A DNA stretch of 64,000 nt, from NCBI GenBank assembly GCA_964350315.1, contig CAYGJD010000010.1, positions 1-64,000 on the forward strand. Reading direction: 5' to 3'. The translations under genes and the position numbers were made by a program. The stretch is from JAJZEO01 sp964350315. Its GTDB lineage: Bacteria > Chlamydiota > Chlamydiia > Chlamydiales > 2-12-FULL-49-11. This document shows, piece after piece, positions 35,863 to 44,296 of the stretch (its first letter is position 1; each line of letters opens with the position of its first letter). Under the pieces are notes generated by a model. That model worked only from the letters and a program-made list of their open reading frames with translations, did no database searches and was not told the DNA's origin.

Positions 35863-37356
35863 ATGCACATTATCCATATCGCATCAGAGTTTGCACCGAT
35901 CGCAAAAGTTGGTGGCTTAGGAGATGTTGTTCATGGCCTTGCAAAAGAACAAGTTCGGATGGGAAACCATGTTGAAGTGATCCTTCCTAAATATGACATT
36001 ATCAATTATCGCTACGTAGAAAACCTTTCATTAGAGATGAGCGATCTTTGGTCATATGAAGATTCCCTTGAATATCACAATTCTATTTTTTCTGCAGAAG
36101 TTGACGGAATTGAAACACACTTAGTAGAACCCCATCACAATCTCTACTATTTTAATCGAAAAGCAATTTACGGGTGCATTAACGATCTTGAACGTTTTAT
36201 TTACTTTTCAAGAACTACCCTCGAGTATCTAAAAGAAAGAAAAGCAAAACCCGACATCATTCATATTCATGATTGGCCCACAGCAATTGTCGCTCCCCTT
36301 TTAAAAAAGTTTTACAGCTCTTCAAATATACAATATGGACGAGTTGTCTTAACTATTCACAACATTGAACATCAAGGAAAGTGCCAACCACAGGCATTAA
36401 ACAGAATTGGCTTACGTGGGCTTGATTTCCGTACTAAAGACCTTATGCAAGACCCAGGCGACCCTTCCCTGATAAACCTTCTCAAAGGGGGCATTGTTTA
36501 TTCTGATCGCATCACCACAGTTTCTCCAAACTACGCAAAAGAAATTCAAACTGAAGAAATGAGCTTTGGTCTTGTTGAAACGGTTCAAAAGCACAAAGAT
36601 AAGATCAGCGGCATTCTTAATGGCATTGAACTTGACACTTGGAACCCTGCATCAGATCAAACTCTTTCAGACAATTATCCTGCAAACTCCACTTACTTAG
36701 ATTCTGTATTAACAAACAAAAAACTCAATAAAAAATCATTATACAAAAACCTTGGGATGAAACCAAACTCTGCACCTTTAATTGTTTGCGTTAGTCGTAT
36801 TGCGAAACAAAAGGGGCCAAAACTCATCCAGGCTGCACTTCATCATGTTTTAGAAAAGGGTGGCTCTTTTATTTTATTGGGCGCAACAGAAGATGAACAT
36901 ACTGAACAGGAATTTGTTCGTATTAAAAATCATTACAAAAAACACCCTAATTTATTTATGGAGCTTTCATTTAATGAAACTCTTGCAAGACAAATCTATG
37001 CCGCAGGTGATGCTATTATCATCCCCTCACTTTTTGAGCCATGTGGTCTGACACAAATGATTTCAATGAGATATGGAACTGTTCCGATTGCACGAGCGAC
37101 AGGAGGGCTTTCTGACACTATTTTTGATCTTGATAACCTCTCAATTCCGAAAGAAAAAAGAACAGGTTTTTTATTCACTGAGCCCACTTCTGAAGCTGTT
37201 AAAGAAACAATTGATCGCGTCTATGCTTGTTACTACAGTGATCAAAATGCATGGAATGACTTGATTAAATCTGGACTAAACTTAGACCTCGGTTGGCGCA
37301 GCTCTCAAGCTGAGTATCAAAGACTTTATGAAAAAGCCTTCGAAACTAGTGCTTAA
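35863..37356 (+). CDS. glgA: Glycogen synthase (ADP-glucose type)
   Basis: The 497-residue GT5 enzyme elongates alpha-1,4-glucan from ADP-glucose. The N-terminal 'HIASEFAPIAKVGGLGDVV' carries the K-x-G-G-L substrate motif, and the C-terminal domain has 'IPSLFEPCGLTQMISMRYG' and 'GGLSDTIFD'. ATG 35863 has AGAGGGG 7 nt upstream; a longer frame from 35827 is rejected. Together with MalQ and TreY it indicates active storage-glucan metabolism. The 3' end overlaps pgsA by 4 nt, tail to tail. Confidence 0.94.
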   Translation: MHIIHIASEFAPIAKVGGLGDVVHGLAKEQVRMGNHVEVILPKYDIINYRYVENLSLEMSDLWSYEDSLEYHNSIFSAEVDGIETHLVEPHHNLYYFNRKAIYGCINDLERFIYFSRTTLEYLKERKAKPDIIHIHDWPTAIVAPLLKKFYSSSNIQYGRVVLTIHNIEHQGKCQPQALNRIGLRGLDFRTKDLMQDPGDPSLINLLKGGIVYSDRITTVSPNYAKEIQTEEMSFGLVETVQKHKDKISGILNGIELDTWNPASDQTLSDNYPANSTYLDSVLTNKKLNKKSLYKNLGMKPNSAPLIVCVSRIAKQKGPKLIQAALHHVLEKGGSFILLGATEDEHTEQEFVRIKNHYKKHPNLFMELSFNETLARQIYAAGDAIIIPSLFEPCGLTQMISMRYGTVPIARATGGLSDTIFDLDNLSIPKEKRTGFLFTEPTSEAVKETIDRVYACYYSDQNAWNDLIKSGLNLDLGWRSSQAEYQRLYEKAFETSA

Positions 37357-37946
37357 TTTGCACAAACCCAGGCATCTCGAATATATCTACGACATGTCCA
37401 TAGATACTCAATCCCAGATATAACCGTATAAACTGCTGTAACAGCAACTACCCAGAAACTTACAGACCTTACAAGAGGAAGTGAGATCCATCCTAGAGAA
37501 TAGATCAGAAGCAAACATACAAGCACATAGATAGAAATCGCTTGTAAAATTGCCTTTAGCTTGCCGCTTTTTCTTGCTGCAAGGGCCTGTCCATTCAAAG
37601 CACAAAGAGTTCTAAGCATGCTAATAATAGCATCTCGGAATACAAATACCAAGACAAGCAACATCGGCAACTTAATCAACCCTTGAGTAAATACTAGCAA
37701 AACTGAAATTCTTACTATGCTATCTGCCATCGGATCTAAAATTTTACCTAAAGTCGTTACTTGATTGCTTCTCCTTGCTAACACTCCGTCAAAAGCATCT
37801 GACAATTCGCACAAAGTAAGAAGAAACAACAAAATTAAGGCCATCGAAAAGATTGACAAACCAAAACTTTGATAAAATAAATAAATCGATAGAAACACGG
37901 GGCAAATCACAAGCCTCGCCAAGGTGAGGATTAATGCTCCCTTCAT
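37353..37946 (-). CDS. pgsA: CDP-diacylglycerol-glycerol-3-phosphate phosphatidyltransferase
   Basis: The 197-residue membrane enzyme makes phosphatidylglycerophosphate. The CDP-alcohol phosphotransferase motif is intact ('DAFDGVLARRSNQVTTLGKI' followed by 'LDPMADS', near residue 50-80). About five hydrophobic segments follow. AGGAGA lies 6 nt before the ATG. The pgsA-glgA neighbourhood matches Chlamydia. Confidence 0.9.
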   Translation of the reverse strand: MKGALILTLARLVICPVFLSIYLFYQSFGLSIFSMALILLFLLTLCELSDAFDGVLARRSNQVTTLGKILDPMADSIVRISVLLVFTQGLIKLPMLLVLVFVFRDAIISMLRTLCALNGQALAARKSGKLKAILQAISIYVLVCLLLIYSLGWISLPLVRSVSFWVVAVTAVYTVISGIEYLWTCRRYIRDAWVCAN

Positions 37947-38083
37947 TCCAAATCTCCTGCGTTATACACAACGTATAAAATTTTTCATTCTTAATCTCAA
38001 GTGAATAATAACCTATTCGCCTTTTCTTGTGTCATCGAAAAAACTCTTTGTACTCAAATCGTCCACTTGGTAAAGTTTTACAT

Positions 38084-41032
38084 ATGAAAACATTTCAAGA
38101 TATCATTACTACACTGCAAGCATTCTGGACATCTAAACAATGTATCTTACAGCAAGGTTATGACCTTGAATCAGGAGCAGGAACCTTCAATCCAGAGACT
38201 TTTCTCAGATGTCTCGGCCCAGAACCTTTTCGCTTATGTAACGTTGAAATATGCCGTCGTCCCACAGATGGTAGATATGGAAAAAATCCTAACAGACTCC
38301 AAAAATTTCACCAATTTCAAGTAATTCTTAAGCCTTCTCCGCCTGATTTTCAAAAACTTTATTTAGAATCATTGGAAGAAATTGGATTTAATTTAAAAAA
38401 TCATGACATCAGGTTTGTTCATGACGACTGGGAATCTCCTACTCAGGGAGCATGGGGCCTCGGTTGGGAAGTTTGGTGCGATGGCATGGAAATCACGCAG
38501 TTCACCTACTTTCAATCTATTGGTGGTCTGGATGTGAAGCCTGTAGCAGGAGAGCTTGCCTACGGTCTTGAGCGCATTGCAATGTTTTTACAAAATAAAT
38601 CAAACGTCTACGATGTCGCATTCAATGATGAACTCACATATGGAGATGTATTTCTTCAAAGCGAAGTAGAATCTTGTCACTATAATTTTGAAACAGCGAA
38701 CACCGAAATGCTACAAAGGCATTTTCAAGAATATGAAAGTGAAGCTAAAAAACAACTCGGGCTCGGATTCCCAACTATAGCATACGACTTTGCCGTTCGT
38801 GCCTCTCACACATTCAATCTTCTCGATGCAAGATCTGCGATTTCGACTACCGCAAGAGTCAATCTGATGCACCGGATAAAGGACTTATGTTGCCAGAGCG
38901 CCGAACTTTATGTGAGCCACAGAAAAGCAATGGGATTCCCCCTACTTAAAGAATCTTTGCAAAAAGAAGCCTTTAAGCCAAAAGCACCTCAATTCAATAG
39001 AATTAAACCATCGACTATAGATGATCTCCTCATTGAAATTGGTTCAGAAGAAATCCCGTCAGCCTTTCTTCCCGCAGCTCTTTCAAACTTTGAAAAAGCA
39101 ATACGCACCCTTTTTGAAGAAAAAGAACTTCTCTTCGAATCGATTGAATTATTTGGCACACCAAGAAGAATCGCAATCATTTTAAAAGGCACAGCTGGAG
39201 GCACACTCGATCAAATGATCGAAAGAAAAGGTCCCGGCGTTGATATTGCTTTTGATGAAAATGGCAAGCTGACTAAACAAGGCCTTGGTTTCTTCTCCTC
39301 TATTGACCTTCAAGAAGCGTCAAGAAGCGCTGTTGAAGCAGGAGAAATTGAACACCTCCAAATCAAAGAAGGTAAATATCTATTTGCAATGGTAAAGAAA
39401 AAAGGAACTGCAACAATCGATATCATTCGAGAAGCGCTTCCGCAAATTATTGCAAATCTATCATTTCCTAAAAAAATGCGTTGGGGTACTGGCTCTGAGA
39501 CTTATGCACGCCCTATACAATGGATCACCCTCCTCTACGGACGAGTTCCAATCGAGATAAAATATGGCGACATCGTCTCCTCAAACATCACTTATGGTCA
39601 CTCTCAAATCGATCCAAGACCGATTAAAATTAGACACCCTCGACAATACCGAAAAAAACTTAAGAACCGTTGGGTTATTGCAAACATTGCAGAAAGAAAA
39701 AATCACCTCAACAAACAATTAGATAAAATTTGTGAGAAACTCGAAGTGCAAATTCCAGAAAGGGAAAAAGTTCTCAATGAAGTCCTTTTCTTAAGTGAAT
39801 ATCCATTTATAGGCTCCTCTACTTTCGAAAGCAGGTTTTTAGATCTCCCCCCAGAGCTACTTATTTCTGAGATGATCGACCATCAACGCTACTTCCCTTT
39901 AAAAGACCAAGAAGGAAACCTACTCCCTCAATTCCTTGTGGCTGTCGATAAAAAGCCAACGGAACAAATTCTTAGAAACAATAGCGCTGTTCTAACAGCA
40001 CGACTTAGTGACGGTCTATTTCTCTACGAACAAGATTTACTGACTCCACTTGAATCGTTTAATGAAAAACTTAAAAATGTTGTTTTTCACAAAGACCTTG
40101 GTTCAATTTTTGATAAGAGCGTTCGCGTCAAGAAGATGGCAGAAAAACTTGCTACCATTTTAGGAAAAGCCCCTCCCCTACAAGCCGCTGAACTCTGCAA
40201 AGCAGATTTAGCCTCAGCCGTTGTGTACGAATTTCCTGATTTACAGGGCATCATGGGGAAATACTACGCATTAAAGGCAGGCAGAAGCGAAGATGTTGCA
40301 ACGGCGATCTGCGAACATTGGTGGCCTTTAACAGAGGGCAGCAGCATCCCAACAACAGAATCTGGCTCAATTCTTGCTCTTGCAGATAAACTTGATAATT
40401 TACAAAGCTATATGAAAGTCGGCATTAAGCCTTCATCATCAAAAGATCCCTATGCACTTAGAAGATCAGCAATCGGTATCATTAGAATCTTGATTGAAAA
40501 TAGATACTCTCTTGACCTTGAAAAAGTCACAACAGAAGAAGTCATTCAATATATTTTACAACGCATAAAAAACGTCTTAAACGATTTTGGTTTTTCGAAA
40601 GAAGTCGTCGCAGCCGTCCTTTCATGTGATCTAAAAAACCCATTCGACATCTATTGCAGAGCAGAAGCTCTTCACACATTTAGAAAGTCTGGAGATGACT
40701 TTGATCTACTCTTTCAGGTCTACAAAAGAGCACGCGGCCAAATAGAGAACGAAACAGAAAAAAGCTTTGATCTCAACTTACTCACTGAAGTCGATGAAAA
40801 AAAACTTGCTCGTTGTTTAGAAGAAATTAAACCTATTCTTGATGACGGCATCCCGCGAAAAGACTACATTTCTGCATTTAACTCTTTAAATCGACTCTCG
40901 CAACCACTTTCCAACTTTTTTGAAAACGTTCGCGTTCTATCTGATGATAAGAAGTTAAGGGACAATCGAATCGCTCTATTGCAACAAGTCTTTCACTTAA
41001 CATCTCGCCTAGTTGATTTTACTAAGCTTTGA
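38084..41032 (+). CDS. glyQS: Glycyl-tRNA synthetase, fused alpha and beta chains
   Basis: The 982-residue protein joins GlyQ (about residues 1-295: 'FQDIITTLQAFWTSKQC', 'GAGTFNPETFLRCLGPEP', 'YFQSIGGLDVKPVAGELAYG') to GlyS (about 315-982: 'LLIEIGSEEIPSAFLPAAL', 'FPKKMRWG', 'ALADKLDNL', 'DPYALRRSAIGIIRI'). Most bacteria with the tetrameric enzyme encode two genes; the single-chain form is characteristic of chlamydiae. The ATG at 38084 begins the conserved N-terminus; the longer frame from 38027 is not supported. A possible terminator follows the stop. Confidence 0.95.
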   Translation: MKTFQDIITTLQAFWTSKQCILQQGYDLESGAGTFNPETFLRCLGPEPFRLCNVEICRRPTDGRYGKNPNRLQKFHQFQVILKPSPPDFQKLYLESLEEIGFNLKNHDIRFVHDDWESPTQGAWGLGWEVWCDGMEITQFTYFQSIGGLDVKPVAGELAYGLERIAMFLQNKSNVYDVAFNDELTYGDVFLQSEVESCHYNFETANTEMLQRHFQEYESEAKKQLGLGFPTIAYDFAVRASHTFNLLDARSAISTTARVNLMHRIKDLCCQSAELYVSHRKAMGFPLLKESLQKEAFKPKAPQFNRIKPSTIDDLLIEIGSEEIPSAFLPAALSNFEKAIRTLFEEKELLFESIELFGTPRRIAIILKGTAGGTLDQMIERKGPGVDIAFDENGKLTKQGLGFFSSIDLQEASRSAVEAGEIEHLQIKEGKYLFAMVKKKGTATIDIIREALPQIIANLSFPKKMRWGTGSETYARPIQWITLLYGRVPIEIKYGDIVSSNITYGHSQIDPRPIKIRHPRQYRKKLKNRWVIANIAERKNHLNKQLDKICEKLEVQIPEREKVLNEVLFLSEYPFIGSSTFESRFLDLPPELLISEMIDHQRYFPLKDQEGNLLPQFLVAVDKKPTEQILRNNSAVLTARLSDGLFLYEQDLLTPLESFNEKLKNVVFHKDLGSIFDKSVRVKKMAEKLATILGKAPPLQAAELCKADLASAVVYEFPDLQGIMGKYYALKAGRSEDVATAICEHWWPLTEGSSIPTTESGSILALADKLDNLQSYMKVGIKPSSSKDPYALRRSAIGIIRILIENRYSLDLEKVTTEEVIQYILQRIKNVLNDFGFSKEVVAAVLSCDLKNPFDIYCRAEALHTFRKSGDDFDLLFQVYKRARGQIENETEKSFDLNLLTEVDEKKLARCLEEIKPILDDGIPRKDYISAFNSLNRLSQPLSNFFENVRVLSDDKKLRDNRIALLQQVFHLTSRLVDFTKL

Positions 41033-41054
41033 AGCATGCCTCCTGATGTATCTA

Positions 41055-41085
41055 GAAGGTGTTAAAAATCACCCTTCAATTTTCT
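41055..41085 (+). terminator. Possible intrinsic terminator for glyQS
   Basis: GAAGGTG (41055-41061) pairs with CACCCTTC (41070-41077, one bulged C) around an 8-nt AT loop, followed by AATTTTCTC. It overlaps the last codons of the convergent methyltransferase gene. Confidence 0.4.
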
Positions 41086-41578
41086 CAAATGAGTAACTAA
41101 AGACTTTTGTGCGATAGAGATCATTCACAACAAAAGTTTCTCTTGGTTCATTCCCTGGCAATCTGAATGTATGAGACAATAAAATGCCTCTCATTTTTTT
41201 TTCAGAGAGTCTTTTCATCGCTCCAGGAAATAAGTATGTGATCAAGAAATCGGCTTGGGTTAAATCTGTCGTGAAAATGTCTTGGTATTTCACAGTAAGA
41301 TTAGTCGCAAAGCAAGAAACGCCCTTACTTACTAAGTAAGGGATCAGGGCTTTTTCAAAAGCGATAACTTTAGCTTTTGGGAAGTTTCGAGCCACTGAGA
41401 GCGCAAGGAAACCAAATCCGCAGCCTAATTCGTAAACAACACAGTCTGTCTTTCTTGAAATAAGCGAAAACAACGAAGCTCTCACTTTTCTTGATGTGGG
41501 CATCGGTGAGATGCCAAGCCTAACTGTATCAATGACAATCAATAAGGAGACGATTAACGCCAGACAAAGAATCCACAT
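41069..41578 (-). CDS. Membrane-anchored class I SAM-dependent methyltransferase-like protein
   Basis: From ATG 41578 the product has 169 residues. An N-terminal hydrophobic helix ('WILCLALIVSLLIVIDTVRL') is followed by a Rossmann methyltransferase motif I 'VVYELGCGFGFLALSVAR' and motif II 'KVIAFEKALIP'. AGGAGG lies about 12 nt upstream inside the 3' end of the preceding gene, with which it overlaps by 25 nt. The domain is short, so activity is uncertain and the substrate is unknown. Confidence 0.6.
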   Translation of the reverse strand: MWILCLALIVSLLIVIDTVRLGISPMPTSRKVRASLFSLISRKTDCVVYELGCGFGFLALSVARNFPKAKVIAFEKALIPYLVSKGVSCFATNLTVKYQDIFTTDLTQADFLITYLFPGAMKRLSEKKMRGILLSHTFRLPGNEPRETFVVNDLYRTKVFSYSFEKIEG

Positions 41579-41877
41579 AGGCGATATATTCCTCCTGTAA
41601 TGAATCCTGGCACGACCCAAAACATCCCCGGAAATTTGTGTCCTAATTTCCAATAGATACGCAGTACTGCATTAGCATTCACAAAGACCTTTTGACCTTC
41701 TAAGTAAACTATATATTTGCGCTTTCGCAAAAATTCATAGTTTCCAGTAAAAAGTTGTTTCGATTTCTTTCCATTAATAGAAGAAAAATTATATTGACCC
41801 TTTTTGTCGAGTTTCTTTAATCGATTAATCACGCGCTTTGTAATTTTCATGTTTGGCGAGAAAAACACTTGTTTCAT
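41554..41877 (-). CDS. DCC (DUF393)-like small protein lacking the redox cysteines
   Basis: The 107-residue protein resembles thiol-oxidoreductase-like DCC proteins: 'AVLRIYWKLGHKFPGMFWVV' and 'GGIYRLCGFFVWR' match the C-terminal half of the family, and 'VINRLKKLDKKGQYNFSSIN' matches the region after the active site. Where the family has YDGDCPFC, this sequence reads FSPNMKIT, so both cysteines are absent. The start ATG overlaps the dnaG stop by 4 nt, and its stop overlaps the methyltransferase gene. The assignment rests on pattern only. Confidence 0.45.
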   Translation of the reverse strand: MKQVFFSPNMKITKRVINRLKKLDKKGQYNFSSINGKKSKQLFTGNYEFLRKRKYIVYLEGQKVFVNANAVLRIYWKLGHKFPGMFWVVPGFITGGIYRLCGFFVWR

Positions 41878-43655
41878 ACTTGTACCTTAGGTTTCTTCTT
41901 TTTTATTTCATCAAATTTTTTGGCGAGCTCCAAAATTTCGTCTTCACTGCCTTGTCCTTTTTGAATAGAGCTTTTAATTTCTTCTCGTTGAATCATCCAT
42001 TCTCTTTCAAGTATCTTTTCAATTGCGAGAGTCACCCCTTCTATACATTTTTCAATATTCACTCTTTTTTTCACAATTTGATCGATCAAGATTTGATCCT
42101 CTTTATCAATTGATTCGGAAAGATCAAAAATATCAAACGTTTTCCCTTCTTTTACAAAAGAATACATATGGCAAAAAAGCTTCTTACAAGCCTCGTCTCT
42201 AAAAATCTTATCTTGTATATTGTCGTCTATCAACTTTAAGATCCCATCTCGATCTTCTGGCCTCATCACAAATAGCCAACGTATCAAATCACACTCTAGC
42301 ACCCTATTGCCATTGAGATTGGTTCCGGGGGGCCGCTGGGGCGCCTCAACTTTTACTGGAACAGGCTTTTTGAAATCGGGATTTATAAATTCTTCTGGGA
42401 CTTTTAATAAAAGAGACAACTCTTTTAAAGCTTCATGAACCATTAATGGGTGGTCCCAATCACGAATCATTTCAATAATTTTTTTCGCAAGGCGATTTTT
42501 TCCTGCTGGGGTATCACTTTTTGCTTCTTTTGATAATTCATTCACTAAAAACTCAATATACGGAGAAGATGCTTTCAATATTTCTGTTAGAGCTTCGAGC
42601 CCCTGTTCTGACAATACTGTATCTGGATCTTCTTTATCTTTGAATTTTGCCACAGACACTTCGATACCAATCTTTTGAAAGAGTTGACCGACCTTTACGC
42701 TAGCAGCTCTTCCCGCCTCATCACCATCAAATGCGATATAGACATGAGTGACTCCTAATTTTTTTAGTCCCAACACATGATCTGCACCAAAAGCTGTTCC
42801 CTGACCTGCAACAGTCAGATTCAACCCTTCCTTTATCAATCTAAGAGCATCTATCTGTCCTTCAACAATGATCGCTTTTTGCTCTTTTGCAATTCTTTTT
42901 CGTGAGTAATTAAGTCCATAAAGAAGGCGAGATTTTTTAAATAGAGGTGTTTCAGGTGTATTAATGTATTTCCCACCATGCTGAGATTTATCAATAGACC
43001 TTCCACTAAAACCAATCGTATTTCCTGAAATATCTTCGATCGGGAACATGATGCGAGATGAGAAAAAAGGGTATACTTTTCCTTCTTTGCTCTCTTTTGC
43101 AAGCCCTGCCTTTATTAATACATCCTTGGTCAACCCTCTATCTTGAAAAAAAGCTTTCATCAGAGCTTCATTTCGAGGAGCAAATCCAATTTGAAACATT
43201 TCTATAAAAGAAAGATCCAATCCCCTTTTGTAGAGGTAATCTAGCGCTTGATGCCCTTCATCAGTATAGAGCAAGTGAAAATGAAAAAATTCTTTTGTGA
43301 CATTAAGAGCTTGCTTTAACGGCGTAAGATCAGAACCTTCACGCTTTTCTTCCCCCTCTTGATATTCAAGAGCAACTCCAAACTTACCTGCTAACATTTC
43401 GACAGCTTCAACAAAAGAAAGTTTGAGGAAATTCATCAGAAAACCCATCGCATCGCCATGAGCGCCACAGCCAAAGCAGTGGTAGTGCGTATCTCCCTTT
43501 TGGACAATAAAAGAGGGAGATTTCTCATTATGAAAGGGACACAAACCTTTGTAGCTTGCTCCTGCTTTCTTTAAATTGATGTATGATGAGATCACTTCAG
43601 AAAGATCTACCTTTTCCCGAAGCTCCTCTAAACATCGCTTTGAGAAGAGTGCCAT
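41874..43655 (-). CDS. dnaG: DNA primase
   Basis: The 593-residue primase has the CHC2 zinc finger ('GLCPFHNEKSPSF' and 'HYHCFGCGAHGDAMGFLM'), the RNA-polymerase core with the TOPRIM motifs 'AIIVEGQIDALRL' and 'YIAFDGDEAGRAA', and a C-terminal helicase-binding region. ATG 43655 ('MALFSKRCLEELREKVDL') is preferred over a TTG six codons earlier. The two small genes downstream overlap serially and form a unit with it. Confidence 0.93.
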   Translation of the reverse strand: MALFSKRCLEELREKVDLSEVISSYINLKKAGASYKGLCPFHNEKSPSFIVQKGDTHYHCFGCGAHGDAMGFLMNFLKLSFVEAVEMLAGKFGVALEYQEGEEKREGSDLTPLKQALNVTKEFFHFHLLYTDEGHQALDYLYKRGLDLSFIEMFQIGFAPRNEALMKAFFQDRGLTKDVLIKAGLAKESKEGKVYPFFSSRIMFPIEDISGNTIGFSGRSIDKSQHGGKYINTPETPLFKKSRLLYGLNYSRKRIAKEQKAIIVEGQIDALRLIKEGLNLTVAGQGTAFGADHVLGLKKLGVTHVYIAFDGDEAGRAASVKVGQLFQKIGIEVSVAKFKDKEDPDTVLSEQGLEALTEILKASSPYIEFLVNELSKEAKSDTPAGKNRLAKKIIEMIRDWDHPLMVHEALKELSLLLKVPEEFINPDFKKPVPVKVEAPQRPPGTNLNGNRVLECDLIRWLFVMRPEDRDGILKLIDDNIQDKIFRDEACKKLFCHMYSFVKEGKTFDIFDLSESIDKEDQILIDQIVKKRVNIEKCIEGVTLAIEKILEREWMIQREEIKSSIQKGQGSEDEILELAKKFDEIKKKKPKVQV

Positions 43656-43753
43656 ATCCCATATATTACTCAAGCAGACAGATAAAGTCGAATCAAATTC
43701 CTTCTGTAATTTCCTTTATAAAAAACTTACAATAGTATAGACTGAAGCGACCT

Positions 43754-44296
43754 ATGGAAGCGAAAGAAACACAACTCGGCTTTAGACGTAAAGTGTACAC
43801 AAAAATGTACAATTCTTCTATTTCTCAGATTAAAGCAGATTGTGAAAAGCCCCAAAAAAAAATTATTCCAACATCTAAAAAGCTAGGATTGAGAGAAGAA
43901 TTTAAAAAAACTTTTCTTCCCCTTTTAATTGATATTTTTGAACTTCGACAAATGATTCAAAACTACAAGTCGAATAAAGATTCCTCTCTTTTACTCACTA
44001 TAGGAAAAAAAGCAATCCCACCAAGTGAAATTTTAAAAAAACTTGAAGGTCTTCAAGAAGAAATCTCTGAATCAAAAAGATGGGTTGAAGGAGTCATTTC
44101 ACAAATTGACAAAGGCATCGCAGAAGCTCGCGAAACTCTTGCTGACATAAGAGAAAACGAACAAGCAAAACCAGTGACTCAAGAAAGCCACTCCTCATCC
44201 AAAAAAATCAAAATCGAACTTGGGGATCTACTTAATCAAAAACATTCTGCAAGCAGCTTATTTTGCCGCTTATTTAAAAAGAAGAAAAGTGAATGA
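43754..44296 (+). CDS. Conserved-position protein of unknown function upstream of mutS
   Basis: The 180-residue basic protein is mostly helical, with a probable coiled coil at about residues 85-135 ('LKKLEGLQEEISESKRWVEG') and a basic tail ending 'CRLFKKKKSE'. No known domain is recognised. It overlaps mutS by 4 nt (ATGA), so it is translationally coupled to it and may be cotranscribed with mutS-uvrC. Confidence 0.6.
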   Translation: MEAKETQLGFRRKVYTKMYNSSISQIKADCEKPQKKIIPTSKKLGLREEFKKTFLPLLIDIFELRQMIQNYKSNKDSSLLLTIGKKAIPPSEILKKLEGLQEEISESKRWVEGVISQIDKGIAEARETLADIRENEQAKPVTQESHSSSKKIKIELGDLLNQKHSASSLFCRLFKKKKSE

